Shown here one piece after another: positions 24,456-37,255 of a stretch of 64,000 nucleotides of DNA. The notes beneath the pieces are model-generated. The model did not search any database and was not told where the DNA came from. It saw nothing but the letters and a program-made list of their open reading frames with translations. This DNA comes from Watersipora subatra. Lineage: Eukaryota; Bryozoa; Gymnolaemata; Cheilostomatida; Watersiporidae. A program made the translations under genes and the position numbers. Where the stretch lies: the NCBI RefSeq assembly GCF_963576615.1, contig NC_088711.1, positions 23,220,182 to 23,284,181 on the forward strand, written 5' to 3'. Position 1 is the first letter of the stretch, and each line of letters starts with the position of its first letter.

Positions 24456-26615
24456 TCACTCTATAAGATGTGATTTGTACCACAGTAGCTCCATGGGTGG
24501 TTGTTAGCCTTAGATCTTATGACAATACTTGGACATTAGCCTTGCTGTTAGTCTTTGAGATTGGCTCTTGTTTTCATGGAAACTTTGCTATCTACATAAC
24601 ATTGAAACTAATTAGAGTTGCCTGTACTACTAAACATTTTATTTAGTAGCCATATATGGGGCAGCTTATTTGATGGAGTTATTAGTACTTATCTAAAGAA
24701 GAAGATAATTCCAACTTTAGTACCTTGTACCACTTGTGCTCGTGTGTCCTGATAGTTAGGAAAAAGCATTATTATTATTGTAGGAATAAACTAATTTGCT
24801 GAGATTGCCTGCCAAGACTTTGCTACGGCCAAATCCAGGACTGAAAACTGTGTATTCTATATTACAACCTTTAGGGCAAGCCAAGAATGATGTTGATCCT
24901 ATTCTCCAGCATACAGCTTTTTATGTGGAGAGCTTTGTAAAGAAAACACTAGAAAAGAAGCACTTGTTTATGTCTATCTACTATAATATCAGCTGTGGAA
25001 TAACTACCCGCTCTGTGGACAACGGCAAGTCTATGATTGTCTCCCTATGTTGGAAAGGCTGCGAGTAGCCTCTATTGCATGTATACATTATGTTAGTTGC
25101 TAATTTATGGCAAATATTTTTACAGAAGGAAGTTTTTACAATTTGGAGATCTTGCCTCATACCTTCACATTTAGTAGCTTGACGAAGCCCAGATAGACTC
25201 ATTCAATGAGATTCATAAATTATGGTTATGCTACTCGAAATCACAAGCATACGCTGATGTTAGCACAAAAATGCACTGGCGATAGGTGTCCGAATCTTGT
25301 CAGCACCTCACTAAATATTTTACAACTTAATTGCAAATTAAACGTATATGTCCTTAGTTAATGTCTTAGTTTTGTGGTAGTCTGTGAAAAAATTTAAAAC
25401 AAATTTATTATTATTAAAAATTAAAAACTTCTCAAAAACTATTCGCGGTGTTGGTATATCCCTATCTTTCTCAGTCAGGAAGATAGGGAAGGATAGAAAC
25501 TTCAACAGCAAATTCGATAACAAATATTTCAAGCTGGGAGCTTAGTCAGTAATGAGTTTAAAAATACTCACATGTGATAACATTGCGCTGTAACGTCATG
25601 GCACAACGTCATGGCACAACGTCATGGCTCAATGTACTGCTTAACTCGTGCCAGCTCAAGGCCATCTATTTTAAAGCGCATACAAAGAACTTGCAATGTT
25701 TTTCTCTTAAAAATAGTTAATTTTCCATCAACTTGAGCTGTGCAGATTCTAGCCGCAGTATTTTCAAAGGATGAAATAAAGAGTAAAAGAGAATCTGTTG
25801 GTGTATAACGAGGTATGTCTGTATTGTAGTGAAATTTAGTTGTCTTGTTTGTAAACACATTACAAATTTGCTGTGAATACTTGATGTCAAAACATATAAA
25901 TATTCATTGAAAATTTTCATACAATGGTACATACAGTAAAACATGAGTGATAGTAGTATTGTAGGATGAACTAATGTTGAAATAATGGCACTGTCGGTGA
26001 AATTATCAAAAAAATTAACATTACCTAGTGCTAGAGTAGTCAGTTACCTGAAACTAAACATGTAAAGAAATCTGCAATTAGTTGTTTTAGGGCTATAAGT
26101 GAAGAGTTACACTTTGCTTGAAAATTACGCACTTATATACTGACAGCACTTTTTTCCTCATAGCCTTTGGTCATAACAATAATAACATAGACAGGCTGTA
26201 GTTATAATACATGTTTGCGTGTTAATTGAGACTATAGCGCCTCTTTGATAACCAAACTTTGTCATCACAAAAAGTAATGTAAAAAGGTGAATATAAGTGG
26301 GTAAAAACTGTCGAAATAAAGAAGTCAAATAGTAGCAGGTGAAAACCAAATAGTCATAACGTATATAACATACCGTACCTGCATTGTTCACTATTAATTT
26401 AATAACAATTTATTAAACATACAACAACTTTATTAATTTCATTTTTATTATCAATATTATTGGTGGTGCCGCGGTGGAAAGTCAGTTTGCTGTCCGAACC
26501 ATTAGCTAGAACGTCGAATCTCGCTATAATAGGGTTAAAGTATGCAGGTTCCCTGATTACTAACATCTGCTGACTTTGGAGTTTAATAATAACAATAATA
26601 ATAAGAAATAAAACA
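24456..26615. other. Intergenic/3' flank, nothing recognised
   Basis: Between the Helitron and the MFSD4-like stop. It contains a 15-bp word repeated three times (AACGTCATGGCACAACGTCA, 25592-25633). A 90-codon plus ORF at 24796-25068 matches nothing I recognise. The part next to the stop is probably 3' UTR. Confidence 0.5.
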
Positions 26616-29600
26616 TTAATCATCTTCTTTCTTGGAGTTTGCATTCTCAAACCGATCTCCTCTAATGCAGGCGATGCCCTGCATCAATATCGGTAGGGCA
26701 GCGACAATAGCTCCATAGGCTAAGACAAATGTAGTCATCACTTTGATTCCATAGGTTTCGACAAAGTAACCAATTGTAAAGAGGAATGACAGGTCGCTGA
26801 CACCAGCAGCCACTGACAGCACAGTGACCCCTGTAGCTGTTATTAAGGCATACCTGTTGGCCCAAGCCAACCCCGAAGGATAACAGGGGCCAATAAGAAT
26901 TCCAGAGATGCAGACGCAGGTCCAAAGAACAGTAACATTGTCAGAAAAAAAATACAAGACCATTGCACTTGCCAGGTTTCCAAAACCTTCAATGAAGATA
27001 ATGATTTTCATTGGAATAAGGAAAGCCACAACAAATCCTAAGAACCGACCAGCAGTAAAAGCTATCCAGAAGGCCGTCAATATGAGAGTTGCATCCTCCT
27101 TGTTAAAACAAGACTGCTCCCTCGCGTACGAGTACAGGTATTTGGCAAATACTCTTTCACCAACGACAGCAATGTAGGTCCAACAGAACATTAGCAAATA
27201 TATGGCAAACACATAAACTGGATGACCAGGCAAACATGTGTTGAGGTTAAATATCTCTTTTATGGAAGGCTGTTGCAGCACTTTTGGCAAAGTGCTATCT
27301 GTTTTATCAAGGAAGAAATAGAGGAACCATATGACAGAGACCACAATGATCACACCCGATATAATTAGAAAGCCGTATTGAACAATCTCTGAGGGTTGTC
27401 CAATGACAGCCGTGGTCGTAAAGTTTAGCGATTCGCTTTCATTGTATGATTGGTTAACAGATGTGATTGAGTCGAGGCACTTAGGATTGCTGACAGCGCT
27501 CTCTCGTTCTGGGAGACTCTCACTAATAAAATTAGAAACTATTTGAGGAACGATGAAGCTTCCAGCACCATAACCAAGATGGATAAGATGGAGTGGGCCA
27601 CTAGCCTTTGACAACCAGATATCCATGATGATTACCTGGCCTCCTACAAATAACGACAGCTGTTTTGTATCTTTTTTTTAATTTGTCCACAGTGTATATT
27701 TCTGAGACTTTAAATTTATTCATATGACTACAAATTAAAGTAATTAATAGACAGTAGTTTTACACATGCCAGGTTCCACAACAACCAACAGATGATGACA
27801 ATTTAAATCAAAATGTACTATTCTATAGAATCTCTAAAAACTAGGATTTGGCTATACCGTAGTTCTTGACGCAAATAGTATTTGACTGCATTCAAAACAA
27901 AAAATTGTAGTTAGCATAACAAAGTCTCTTATACTGCTGCCGGCAGTATTGGAATGGTTGTACCAAATAATTCTTAGTACAGTAAACAGGCTAACACTAG
28001 TTAAAACAAATAGCGATTGTTGCCGTTCATAACAGGCTTAACAACTGTTCACTGCTTTTTATTTAAAGACTTACATCCATGTCAGAAGTGACTTACATCT
28101 ATATCAGAGGTGACTTACATTCATGTCAGAGGTCACTTACATCCATGTCAGAGGTGACTTACAACCATGTCAGAAGTGACTTACATCCATGTCAGAGGTC
28201 ACTTACATCCATGTCAGAAGTGACTTTCATCCATGTCAGAGGTGATTTACATTCATGTCAGAGGTCACTTATATCCATGTCAGAGGTGACCTACCACAAT
28301 GTCAGAGGTGACTTACATCCATGACAAAGGTGACTTACATTTAGGTCAGAGGTGGCTTACAACCGTGTCAGAAGTGACTTACATGCAAGTCAGGAGTGAC
28401 TTACACTCATGTCAGAGGTGACTTACCGATGTTAACAATGAGCTCTAGCCATCCTTCCACAACATAGATGGCAAAGAGTAGCTCAATATATTGACAGTAA
28501 GGGATGGCAGCATTAAGCGCAGCGCATCCAACAAGACAAATGGCTACAATCAGTTCCACTTTGCTATGGAATTTATCGACTATAAATCCGCCTCCTGCAA
28601 GTATGCAATAAATATCAATTTATTTACCAATTTATTATTCAAGTGATTTTAAAAGGCTCCTGCTTTCTTTAAACACGTCTAAAAATTTAGATCACCAGAA
28701 CACTTAGATAAGAAAAAGTGTAAAACTTTTGATCTCAACTCTATAGGCTATAAGCAACCAAAACATATATGTATATTAATTTATAACATAATAATAAAAA
28801 ATACAGAGATCACTTCGTTGTTACTCAATCACTAAAAATTTGCTTAAAACAGATGTACATCATGCATATACATTGATTCTAATCTTTGTGGTTTGTCGAC
28901 TTTATTTAAAATAAACTATTATACAAAAGTTTTTTATTGGATATATACTGGCTATAAAAAAACCATGAATGACACCCAGTATATACATGTTTGTTTTGAA
29001 TTCAATTTACTGGGATTGTGCATTTTTCTGCCTCTAGCTTCAGTACTTTTACACCCAACCTTTCTTGCTTTGCACAATCATCAACGAATAAATATGCAGC
29101 TTGTTTATTAAGCAAGGCAATTATCAATGCAACTGACCCAGTAAAGCTCCTGCAAGATTACCAGTTCCTCTCATTGATATTGCTCGAGATATGATTTCGT
29201 AGTTTGAATGGGTAATATACATGAGATCTTGCAAAGTAGCCCCATTTACCTCAGACCACAATCCCTGAAAACACGACAAAAGAAACAGTAGTTAATGATT
29301 TTAACTCTTCTGCATTTAGTTGGGAGTTTGGAATTGGTTCAGCTTAAACCTTGGCAATGAGACATTTCTTTATAAAAATCTCAATGACCTTACACACATC
29401 CTATATTAACAATTTTTAATATTGGCATCAAAACTCTGTTTAAACAGATCAAGGATAACAAATCATTTTAATACCATTACTATAAAAGTAATGTACCTGG
29501 CGTAAGATTTCTATTTTAAATGTAAAAGAGTTAGCCAGCCAGCATACGGACTATAAATATAATGAATGCAGATTTTCATGTTCAGTGGGAGTTATGTTCT

Positions 29601-30198
29601 TTCCAGAATACAGTTTATTGCTACAATCATGTTAACAGTTTTTTCATAGATGTGCTCGTCTAGAATAAAAAGTCTCATAGTTTGTCATCCATCTAGTTGT
29701 GGCGAATAAAATTTAAGATTGAAAAATTCGCATCGCAGATAATTTGATTTGGGAACCTCCAGGTCAGCAGAACAGCGACCTAATCTACAATAGCCAAGCT
29801 ATTAAGCTGTCAATGACTGTAGCACATTTATTACATCGATTAAAATAATCACGCTGGAAGCTCGTGAGTTCATTAACTAGCACGGTTGACAGTTACGCAT
29901 AACGCAATGATTATTAAGCCGTCTGCAAGCATGGTAATTGTTTTAGTAAAGGTAAGCTTACCTTCGCTGACTTACCAGGTAAGTTACTCAAGTTCATCTG
30001 GTTATAGTTTATTATTTGTGCAACGCTAAGCATTCAGCTAGTCTAGAATAAATTAGAATAGAGAGCACTTACAATGCATAGCCAAACTAGCACAATGCAC
30101 AAAGTCTTCCCAATCTTATACAAAATAGATCGTAGTTTTGGAGTTGTCTCATCTTGCTGGCTTTCACTGACTTCAAAATTTTGTACTGAAGACTCCAT
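26616..30198 (-). CDS. MFS sugar transporter, MFSD4B/NaGLT1-like, 4 exons, complete
   Basis: Exons: 30198-30073 (42 codons, ATG at 30198), 29264-29138, 28594-28427, 27643-26616. Phases are 0, 1 and 1, with canonical borders, giving about 482 residues; NaGLT1-type proteins are close to this size. Exon 1 gives a cytoplasmic N-terminus and the start of the first membrane segment (TLCIVLVWLCI). Exon 2 carries GLWSEVNGATLQDLMYITHS and ISMRGTGNLAGALLGG, matching the first loop and TM2 of NaGLT1, then GGFIVDKFHSK, the usual MFS loop 2-3 position. Exon 4 begins GGQVIIMDIWLSKASGPLH, equivalent to the GGN...NIWG...P..ALH segment, and adds an N-glycosylated outer loop (NQSYNES, NFT) and the second six-helix half (EGFGNLASAMVLYFF, GILIGPCYPSGLAWANRY). 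Family members carry glucose or related solutes across the plasma membrane; the ion and substrate here are not proven. Possible poly(A) signals (AATAAA on the minus strand) lie at 26409-26414, 26429-26434 and 26444-26449. The intron after exon 3 opens with the 22-bp donor array. Confidence 0.91.
28068..28419. repeat. 22-bp minisatellite, 16 units, each a copy of the adjacent splice donor
   Basis: The unit GACTTACATCCATGTCAGAG plus GT repeats 16 times (352 bp, no indels) and abuts the donor of MFSD4-like exon 3 (exon edge at 28427). On the coding strand every unit places GTAAGT, the same hexamer as the true donor, at the same phase; 11 of 16 keep GTAAGT exactly and 14 of 16 keep GT. Confidence 0.96.
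29700..30041 (+). mobile_element. Helitron-like non-autonomous element carrying an antisense tRNA-like SINE
   Basis: The 3' end reads TTTGTGCAACGCTAAGCATT then CAGCTAG|T, close to the ends at 43498 and 39588. Upstream, on the opposite strand, is a decayed tRNA-derived head (box-B-like GGTTCCCAAATC, then GCGATGCGAATTTTTCAATC). The order SINE(-), then GTTGACxGTTACG, then the CAGTAAAG/GTAAAGGTAAG block, then the 3' end, is the same in the other two copies. The 5' boundary is approximate. It lies in intron 1 of the MFSD4-like gene. Confidence 0.5.
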
Positions 30199-30569
30199 GC
30201 TGCTGTAACAAATATAGATATTTTTGGTATATGAATTTTTGTTTATTTATTTCTAGTAAATGTCACTATTATAATTTATAGCAACAAACGAATGCTTGGA
30301 TTCTGATCTTCTGGATTCTGATTTATGGATTCTGCAGAGATACTAGCAGCATTTACAAAACATCTTCTTGCTGCTATAGAAACATGACAACAGAATTATT
30401 GCACACAGCTATATTGCATCTATACTATCACAAAACACAGCTGTCTCACATCTATGTTTTTGCAGAACACAGCTATGTTACATCTATACTATTACAGTAC
30501 ACAGATGTCTCACATCTGTGTTTTTACAGAACGCGGCTATATTACAACTAAAATACCACGAGCCACGGG

Positions 30570-30900
30570 ACCCAGTTATATCAAATTTACACAAACATGT
30601 TTTACAACTGTACCATATCTACCCTATACTATGTACAAAACAATGATATCACTGCAGTACAATTTTATAGCAAAGGTAACTATTACAAGGTTATGAAAGC
30701 TGAGACCTCTGAACGCAAAAAAAAACAGTCAGTGAAAATACAAAAATCAGGTTGTTGTATTAATCTCTGATCTATATATTTGCCCATCTCTTAATTCTGA
30801 TCTGTTAACTGCTTTTAAAGAGGACCTTAAAAATGACCTTTGCTTTAGCTTAATGAAGTGTGTGAAAGAGTCATCTTTGTTAGTACCTTAGCACTTATAT
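30570..30900. repeat. Diverged duplicate of 35394-35740
   Basis: Blocks such as TTTTACAACTGTACCATATC, CAGGTTGTTGTATTAATC and TATATATTTGCCCATCTCTT recur in the same order and orientation at 35394-35740. Indels include TTTAGCCTGTTTTGTATC, found only in the second copy. It lies upstream of the MFSD4-like start codon. Confidence 0.85.
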
Positions 30901-32994
30901 CTTTATAGTATACCTGCATTTACATGAGACATAACTGAGGGGAGAATTACATTGTAACTACTTTGTGTTAACCGTGGTTAGCCTTTGATGTCTCTATAAT
31001 AATAAGCTCTCACATCACCAAACAACAACCGTAAGTTTCTTTTAACATGAACTCGCAGATACCACACTACACAGTTGCACAGTGCTGCTATAGGTAACCA
31101 TAGCAACCTTAAACAAAACAGCAACCAAAATAAAGTCTTGTTAAACAGCACCACTTTTTATAGCCAACAACTCACTAAATATGGATGCAAGAAATCACCA
31201 GCATTTAGCTATTAGATATGTAAATGAAGATTTAGTTTTACACAGCTTATACTTTTAGTAGAACAGTTATGACTTGCCCACCATTTTTACAATAAAAAGT
31301 TAATCGTAGTCGAAGTGTATTTGCGAAGTTTAATTTCTCAGCCCTAGTGATAGTCCTTCAACAAGATCTCTAATCATGAGCCCAACTAACATTTATGAGA
31401 CTTGATAAAATCTGGAAAAAATATATTTTTACTCAACTGGCAATGAAACCAGAGTAGGGTCCTACATAACTAGCAGAGGTGTAGTTCTAGTGGCTACTAG
31501 CTACTAGCTGGCATCTCCTAAACTATTTAGTGACATTTGGTGCCTGACTAAATAAGCTATACTGTTTCAAGTCAAATCAATTAATCTAAAAGAATTATAA
31601 TGAAATTTAATTATAATTCTTAAAATCGTTAAGAATTTCAAACAATCACAGACCATAACTAAGAATTCAATGTCTGCACCATTATTACAACGATTCCATC
31701 AATTGTATTTTTACACCAAATCTGTGCTGTACAAGCTCTAACACTAATTTGAGTTCATATATTTACAATCGTTGAAAACATGAGAGTTAATTTTATGGAC
31801 TGTCCAAAGTCTGTAAAGGTTTGTATGTATATGCTGAGTCACTTTGGTTTCCATATTATATAATCTTTAAACACTAGATATGGAGCAAGGAAAAACAATT
31901 GCTAGCAAATTTCAAAAGAATTACAGAAGCTTTTACATTTTTGAAATTACCAATAAATACCACACATATCATTTCATCTGACATGCAGTAAAAATATTTA
32001 GTCTCGGGTGCCGCCTTAACTTGTAACTTGATGCTTTTTTAGGCTTACTATGGCATGCCCATGTGAAGACTGGATTTTCTACAACTGGAACACACTCTAA
32101 AAGGTACCTATGTTTATCACCCCTCTTAGCTTTGTATGCGGTGTCATCTAAGATTATGAGAGCTTTCAGAATGACCCCATTTAGATTAGAACACTCACAG
32201 ATAAACACTGATCACACTGCACACATTAATGTTGATAAACACAACGGATAATTTTGTGGTATCAAATTTTTCAATGGTTTCCTTTCCAACTGCCGATGTT
32301 CTGAAACAAATTTATTGGTTTGAGATTTTAATTTGACGAATTGAAACAACATTGCATGAGCTTTAAAAACATTATAAGTATAAGTAAACATTGTCTTTGT
32401 ACTTGTGCATAGATATAACCCTATTTGGTAGTTTACCTTGCACAGACTCCATTTGTTTGCTGATATACTTATCATTCTGGTTATCACTGCTTTCATGATC
32501 TTTGTGTTCAGATAACAGTCAGGCTATCAAGGTATTATTAGCCTAATAGCCCTTGCTTGTAAACATTAGGAAACCTTGTGAGTAGGCTCTGTGCTCACAA
32601 GAGTAAGCAACAGACTTGGTGCTGACATGCAAAATAGAATAGGAGAATTTTTTTTATATAACAGATCAACCAATCAACTAGCTGTGTAACAGAAACTCAG
32701 CAAAGTTTATATGTAGGCTACATGTAGGCTATATGTGCTGCACATACTCAGCCAAACTTGCCATCATGTATCAGATATCTGGAAGGTGTGGCAGCACTAA
32801 ACACTCAGTTGTTGGTCAAAAGTGATCAAACATTCAACTATCAACCAATCAGAGAGTCTAGCCTTTAATAAACAGGTTTTAAGTTGCATCACACCAGCTT
32901 ATGACAGTGTGTGACATCCCAGATATCATAAGGAGTTGCCCTCTTTTCGAGTTAGTCTACTCCAGCAATGCCATGAGATGACTCACTAACTCAA

Positions 32995-33069
32995 TCATTC
33001 ACTCTCTCCCTCCCACTCCATCGCTCTATCTCTCTCTCTCCCTTTCTCTGCCCTTCCTTCTCCCTTTCT

Positions 33070-33106
<37 letters not shown>

Positions 33107-33344
33107 CCCCTCTCTTTCCCCCCCTCTCTCTCTCCCCCTCCCACTCCATCGCTCTATCTCTCTCTCCCTTTCTCTCCCCTTCCTTCTCTCTTTCCCCCCT
33201 CTCTCTCTCTCCCTCCCACTCCATCGCTCTATCTCTCTCTCCCTTTCTCTCCCCTTCCTTCTCTCTTCCCCCCTCTCTCTCTCTCCCTCCCACTCCATCG
33301 CTCTATCTCTCTCTCCCTTTCTCTCCCCTTCCTTCTCCCTTTCT

Positions 33345-33383
<39 letters not shown>

Positions 33384-33580
33384 CCCCTCTCTTTCCCCCC
33401 TCTCTCTCTCTCCCCCTCTCACTCTCCTCTCTTTCTCCTTCTTTCTCCCACCCATCTCTTTCTCTTTCCCCTCTTCTCTCTCCCTCCTCTGTCTCCCCAT
33501 CTCTTTCTATCTCTATCTTTCCATCTATCTCCTTCTCACTTTCTCTATCTCCTTCTCTATCTCTCTCTATATCTCCTTCT
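32995..33580. repeat. CT-rich microsatellite with a higher-order ~75-bp unit
   Basis: Nearly pure pyrimidine on the plus strand. The punctuating word CACTCCATCGCTCTATC recurs at about 33015, 33142, 33219 and 33289, giving a larger repeat unit of about 70-127 bp. It lies upstream of the MFSD4-like gene. Confidence 0.9.
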
Positions 33581-35393
33581 TCTCAAACAGAATGGGACGC
33601 TATCCTACAAACTTAGCTTTTTCTTAACTTACCTGTACGTTCAGGGTCATCACTGACACTAACAGAGAGAGTTGTGAGTTGAAAAAATAGTTTGGCTGTT
33701 TGGAAAAATGCTTATTAGCATTTTATCTTTAGTTATTGTGTCTTTGATTTTACGCAGAAAATGACAGGTGTATGAATATAAAATGAATATTACATTGCAG
33801 AGTGGCAGTAAGTAGCCAAAGGGAATTGCTAACAGAGGTGTTCTCTAGTGTATGCTCTTGGTACAAGAAAGACTAAGTTGGCCGCAAGTTGGCAAATTAA
33901 AAGCGATTGGTTTCTTCATTGCCCACCTTAATACTTAGTGTTGAGCTTACTGCTGTCGGACTCAACCTTAAGTCAAGGTCACCCAAGGGTGTAGTTGCAG
34001 ACATAAAAGCAGAGGTGTAGGCATGTCTACGTTCTCCTGATATTTTAATCATATTTATGCATTAGCATCTAATTCCATTGTATGGTGCTGTTTGATTTAG
34101 CAGATCTATCTGATCTATTACTATTAGACACTTCTATCTTACTTCTATGAGAGCAGACAAATTCTATGGAAGCGCAGATAAAATTATTCTGGTGCTACTG
34201 GTTGGAAAATACTTTTCATATGTAAGAACAGCCTGTACAGTTTATAGAGATGATTGATTATGTGAGTTGTGCTTCCATTATATTAAACTCATAGACTAGC
34301 TGCAGACCTCTATGACACAAGACTTGACATCTTGTGTCATAGAGTGTTTGTAGTAGGTCTAATGCAGGTATACAGCCATTTTATTTTAGGTTCAACTTCG
34401 AACATTTTTCTACATAGAAGCTTTCATGTAAACTTGACAAATAACGTCTCCGCTATACAAACATTTGTCTGCGCTTTTCCTATTATTCGTTAAGACGTAA
34501 AAGAACACACATCTATTTTTGTATTTTGCAGATATCAATCAATAGTTGTCCATAATACATACTCATCGCATTCACCAGAGAGTTGTCTATGCTTGTCAAG
34601 ATACATTTGCTGAGCATTCACTGAACAGGCTGTAAATTTGCCTATTACTCTCTTTCAACTATGTAGATTGACTGCAATCTGTTCCTAGCCTAACTTCTCA
34701 AAATAATCACTGTTGATTAGCTCTACCATAAAGTTTAACCTCTCTGGTTATTCTCATATTGTATATTTAGAAACTGCCAGCTTTCTTTCTTGAAGTTAGT
34801 TGATGTCAAAATAAACACGAGTCAAGTGATTCATGCATCTCGGCTGTTAATAATCATTTTAGAAATACAAAATTAATATTTCAACCTTCAGCGGTAATAA
34901 ACAACTGGAGCAACTATAAACTGTGAAATAACTTTGTTACTTGTTACCTTGGCTAGAATGAGTACGTCCCAAGTTAATGAGTAGGTGTGAAGCTATTCGC
35001 TGACTACGGTTGAAGCAAAAACTACCAGCTATTCTTGCCAGGTTATCTGTTATGAATGTCACGTAATAGGATTTTCTAATGCATCATTACATTGACCTGA
35101 AATAATGCCACCCCATATAGATAATAGATGCTCATTGTACAACGCAACTGATAGGAGGAGGCCTCGGCTCCCCTCCCCGTCTGTAGGCTCCCCCCACTGA
35201 CATGTTTAAGAAAGAAGCAAACATTATGACAGCTGTGGTAAATTGAGGAGGGAGTTGGCATCTCTGGAAAACATCATTCACAGGGTATGTTTACTGTCTA
35301 AGCTTAACTTACCTACTAGATAACTATTAAAATGTGTCAATAACTAAGAGAGTTTACATCTCTATACAAATAGACAGCAGAAATAGTTTGACG

Positions 35394-35740
35394 CCAGCAA
35401 GCTATGACAAATTTATACTAACATATTTTACAACTGTATCATATCTACATCATGTAAAGAACAATGATATTTAGCCTGTTTTGTATCATTGCAGTACAGC
35501 TTCATAGCACATGGTAACTATTACAAGGCTGAGACTTCTGGACACGAATGAGAAACAGTCAGTGAGAATACAGAGAATCAGGTTGTTGTATTAATCCCTG
35601 CTAGATCTATATATTTGCCCATCTCTTAATTCTGATCTGTTAACTGCATTAAAAAGGGCTGTACTGTAGGGAGCTAAGAATTAACGTAATAAAGTGTGTG
35701 AAGAAATCATATTTTTGTTAGCATTAATAAGCTGTAGTGA
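35394..35740. repeat. Diverged duplicate of 30570-30900
   Basis: Second copy of the 330-bp block described at 30570-30900, 4.8 kb away in direct orientation. Either a dispersed repeat or a remnant of a local duplication. Confidence 0.85.
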
Positions 35741-36302
35741 TACGTAGCTACAATTGTACAACTGTATATATTGTTGTGTCTGATTGGGTAGTGCTTATTT
35801 ACCCCACTATGGTTATAGTTTTGTTTTACACTTGAATCTTAATCAACATGTATCCAAGAACTCCTGTTATTTAGATGATAGAAGTATGATCTTATATATG
35901 AGTAAAATCTAGAAACCTTGGTCTTTATCTGAATAATAGCTACTATTTTAAACAGTTTAGTAATCTGGATAAGCTAAGGTAAATAAGTATAGTATTTCCT
36001 TAATAAACTTTGCATAAATGCAGGATTCAATCTTCTGGCTAAAGTTACTCATCTAGCTATATTAATAAATCCCACTTTATTTTTGTGCCTCAGTATGTGT
36101 CTGTCTGTGTGTCTGTTCACGCTTCCACATTTTTGATCGATTTTATTCGAACTTCACATGCACATGTTCCGTGCCTTCCACCAGATCGCAAAAAATTTTG
36201 GTTTCAAAACTCCGTCTGGTTTCCGAGAACCAGCCTCTTAAATACCCACCCGGCGGCTCTGACTGAAGAGGAAAGGAAACCCAAGCATCACCGACTGCTA
36301 GC

Positions 36303-36500
36303 TAGGAATAAGGCTATACCTGCCAGTTAGGAATAAGGCTATACCTGTCAGTTAGGAATAAGGCTATACCTGCTAGTTAGGAATAAGGCTATACCTGCTA
36401 GTTAGGAATAAGGCTACACCTGCTAGTTAGGAATAAGGCTACACCTGCTAGTTAGGAATAAGGCTATACCTCATAGTTAAAAATAAGGCTATACTTTATG
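36303..36500. repeat. 25-bp minisatellite, about 7.8 units
   Basis: The unit TAGGAATAAGGCTATACCTG plus CTAGT repeats in register from 36303, with the last unit degraded. It is intergenic between the SLC23 and MFSD4-like genes. Confidence 0.92.
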
Positions 36501-36793
36501 AACTGTAATCTTAGGTTATTCTACTGACTGTCTTTAAAATGAGAGCCAAATAAATATTTAATGACAAAAATCTTACATTTCCAATGTCACTCGGAGAACA
36601 TAACTTTTATACGAAATGTTGGAAATGTCTTTCATGATCAGTGTGTTACTATCCATCTTCTAACAGTCCATAAAAACAGAAACCTTAGAGAAGTAAAACA
36701 TGTTAGGAGCTCATTAAGCGGTTCTGTTTGGTTGAGCGCAAAATATCATTCTCACGTTTGCTCATGAAAGATGTTTAACATTCAGTTTTACAG

Positions 36794-37141
36794 ATGTACA
36801 TGTAGGTAGGGCAACAAATGTACATGTAAGTAGGGCAACAAATGTTCATATAGGTAGGGCAACAAATGTTCATGTAGGTAGAGCAACAAATGTACATGTA
36901 GGTAGGGCAACAAATGTTCATGTAGGTAGGGCAACAAATGTACATGTAGGTAGGGCAGCAAATGTTCATGTAGGTAGGGCAACAAATGTGCATGTAAGTA
37001 GGACAACAAATGTACATGTAGGTAAGGCAACAAATGTACATGTAGGTAGGGCAACAAATGTGCATGTAGGTAGGGCAACAAATGTGCATGTAGGTAGGGC
37101 AACAAATGTACATGTAGGTACGGCAACAGATGTACATTTAG
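36794..37141. repeat. 24-bp minisatellite, 14 full units
   Basis: The unit ATGTACATGTAGGTAGGGCA plus ACAA repeats 14 times without indel (36794-37129) and then fades. The fifth base varies (A, T or G). ORFs of 112-120 codons on the minus strand are a by-product of the 24-bp period. Confidence 0.95.
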
Positions 37142-37255
37142 TTGACTAATATAGCCATCTTGTGACTGGCTTGTTAAGTACTTCAGTTGTACACTTACAT
37201 ATTACTAGAACACTCTAAGAAATAATGTACACTTTTTGGTTGGTTATAGAATAAA

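Larger units (their letters stand above)
30901..36302. other. Intergenic region upstream of the MFSD4-like gene
   Basis: Apart from the CT tract (32995-33580) and the duplicate block (35394-35740), I see no gene. A hairpin at 34308-34344 is reported as a finding. Minus-strand reading frames at 31969-32496 (94 and 79 codons, back to back) resemble no family I know. A 5' UTR exon of the MFSD4-like gene may lie here but cannot be located by eye. Confidence 0.4.

Noticed and set aside
24796-25068. 90-codon plus ORF as a gene
   Set aside because: No family, splice context or start context supports it; kept only as a remark on the intergenic region.
28068-28419. CRISPR-like array
   Set aside because: Units are directly adjacent with no spacers, and the sequence is inside an animal gene; it is a minisatellite.
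32991-33500. Arg/Glu/Gly-rich ORFs of 65-100 codons
   Set aside because: Products of the CT/GA microsatellite.
36775-37137. Repetitive 112- and 120-codon minus ORFs
   Set aside because: Products of the 24-bp minisatellite; the period is a multiple of 3.
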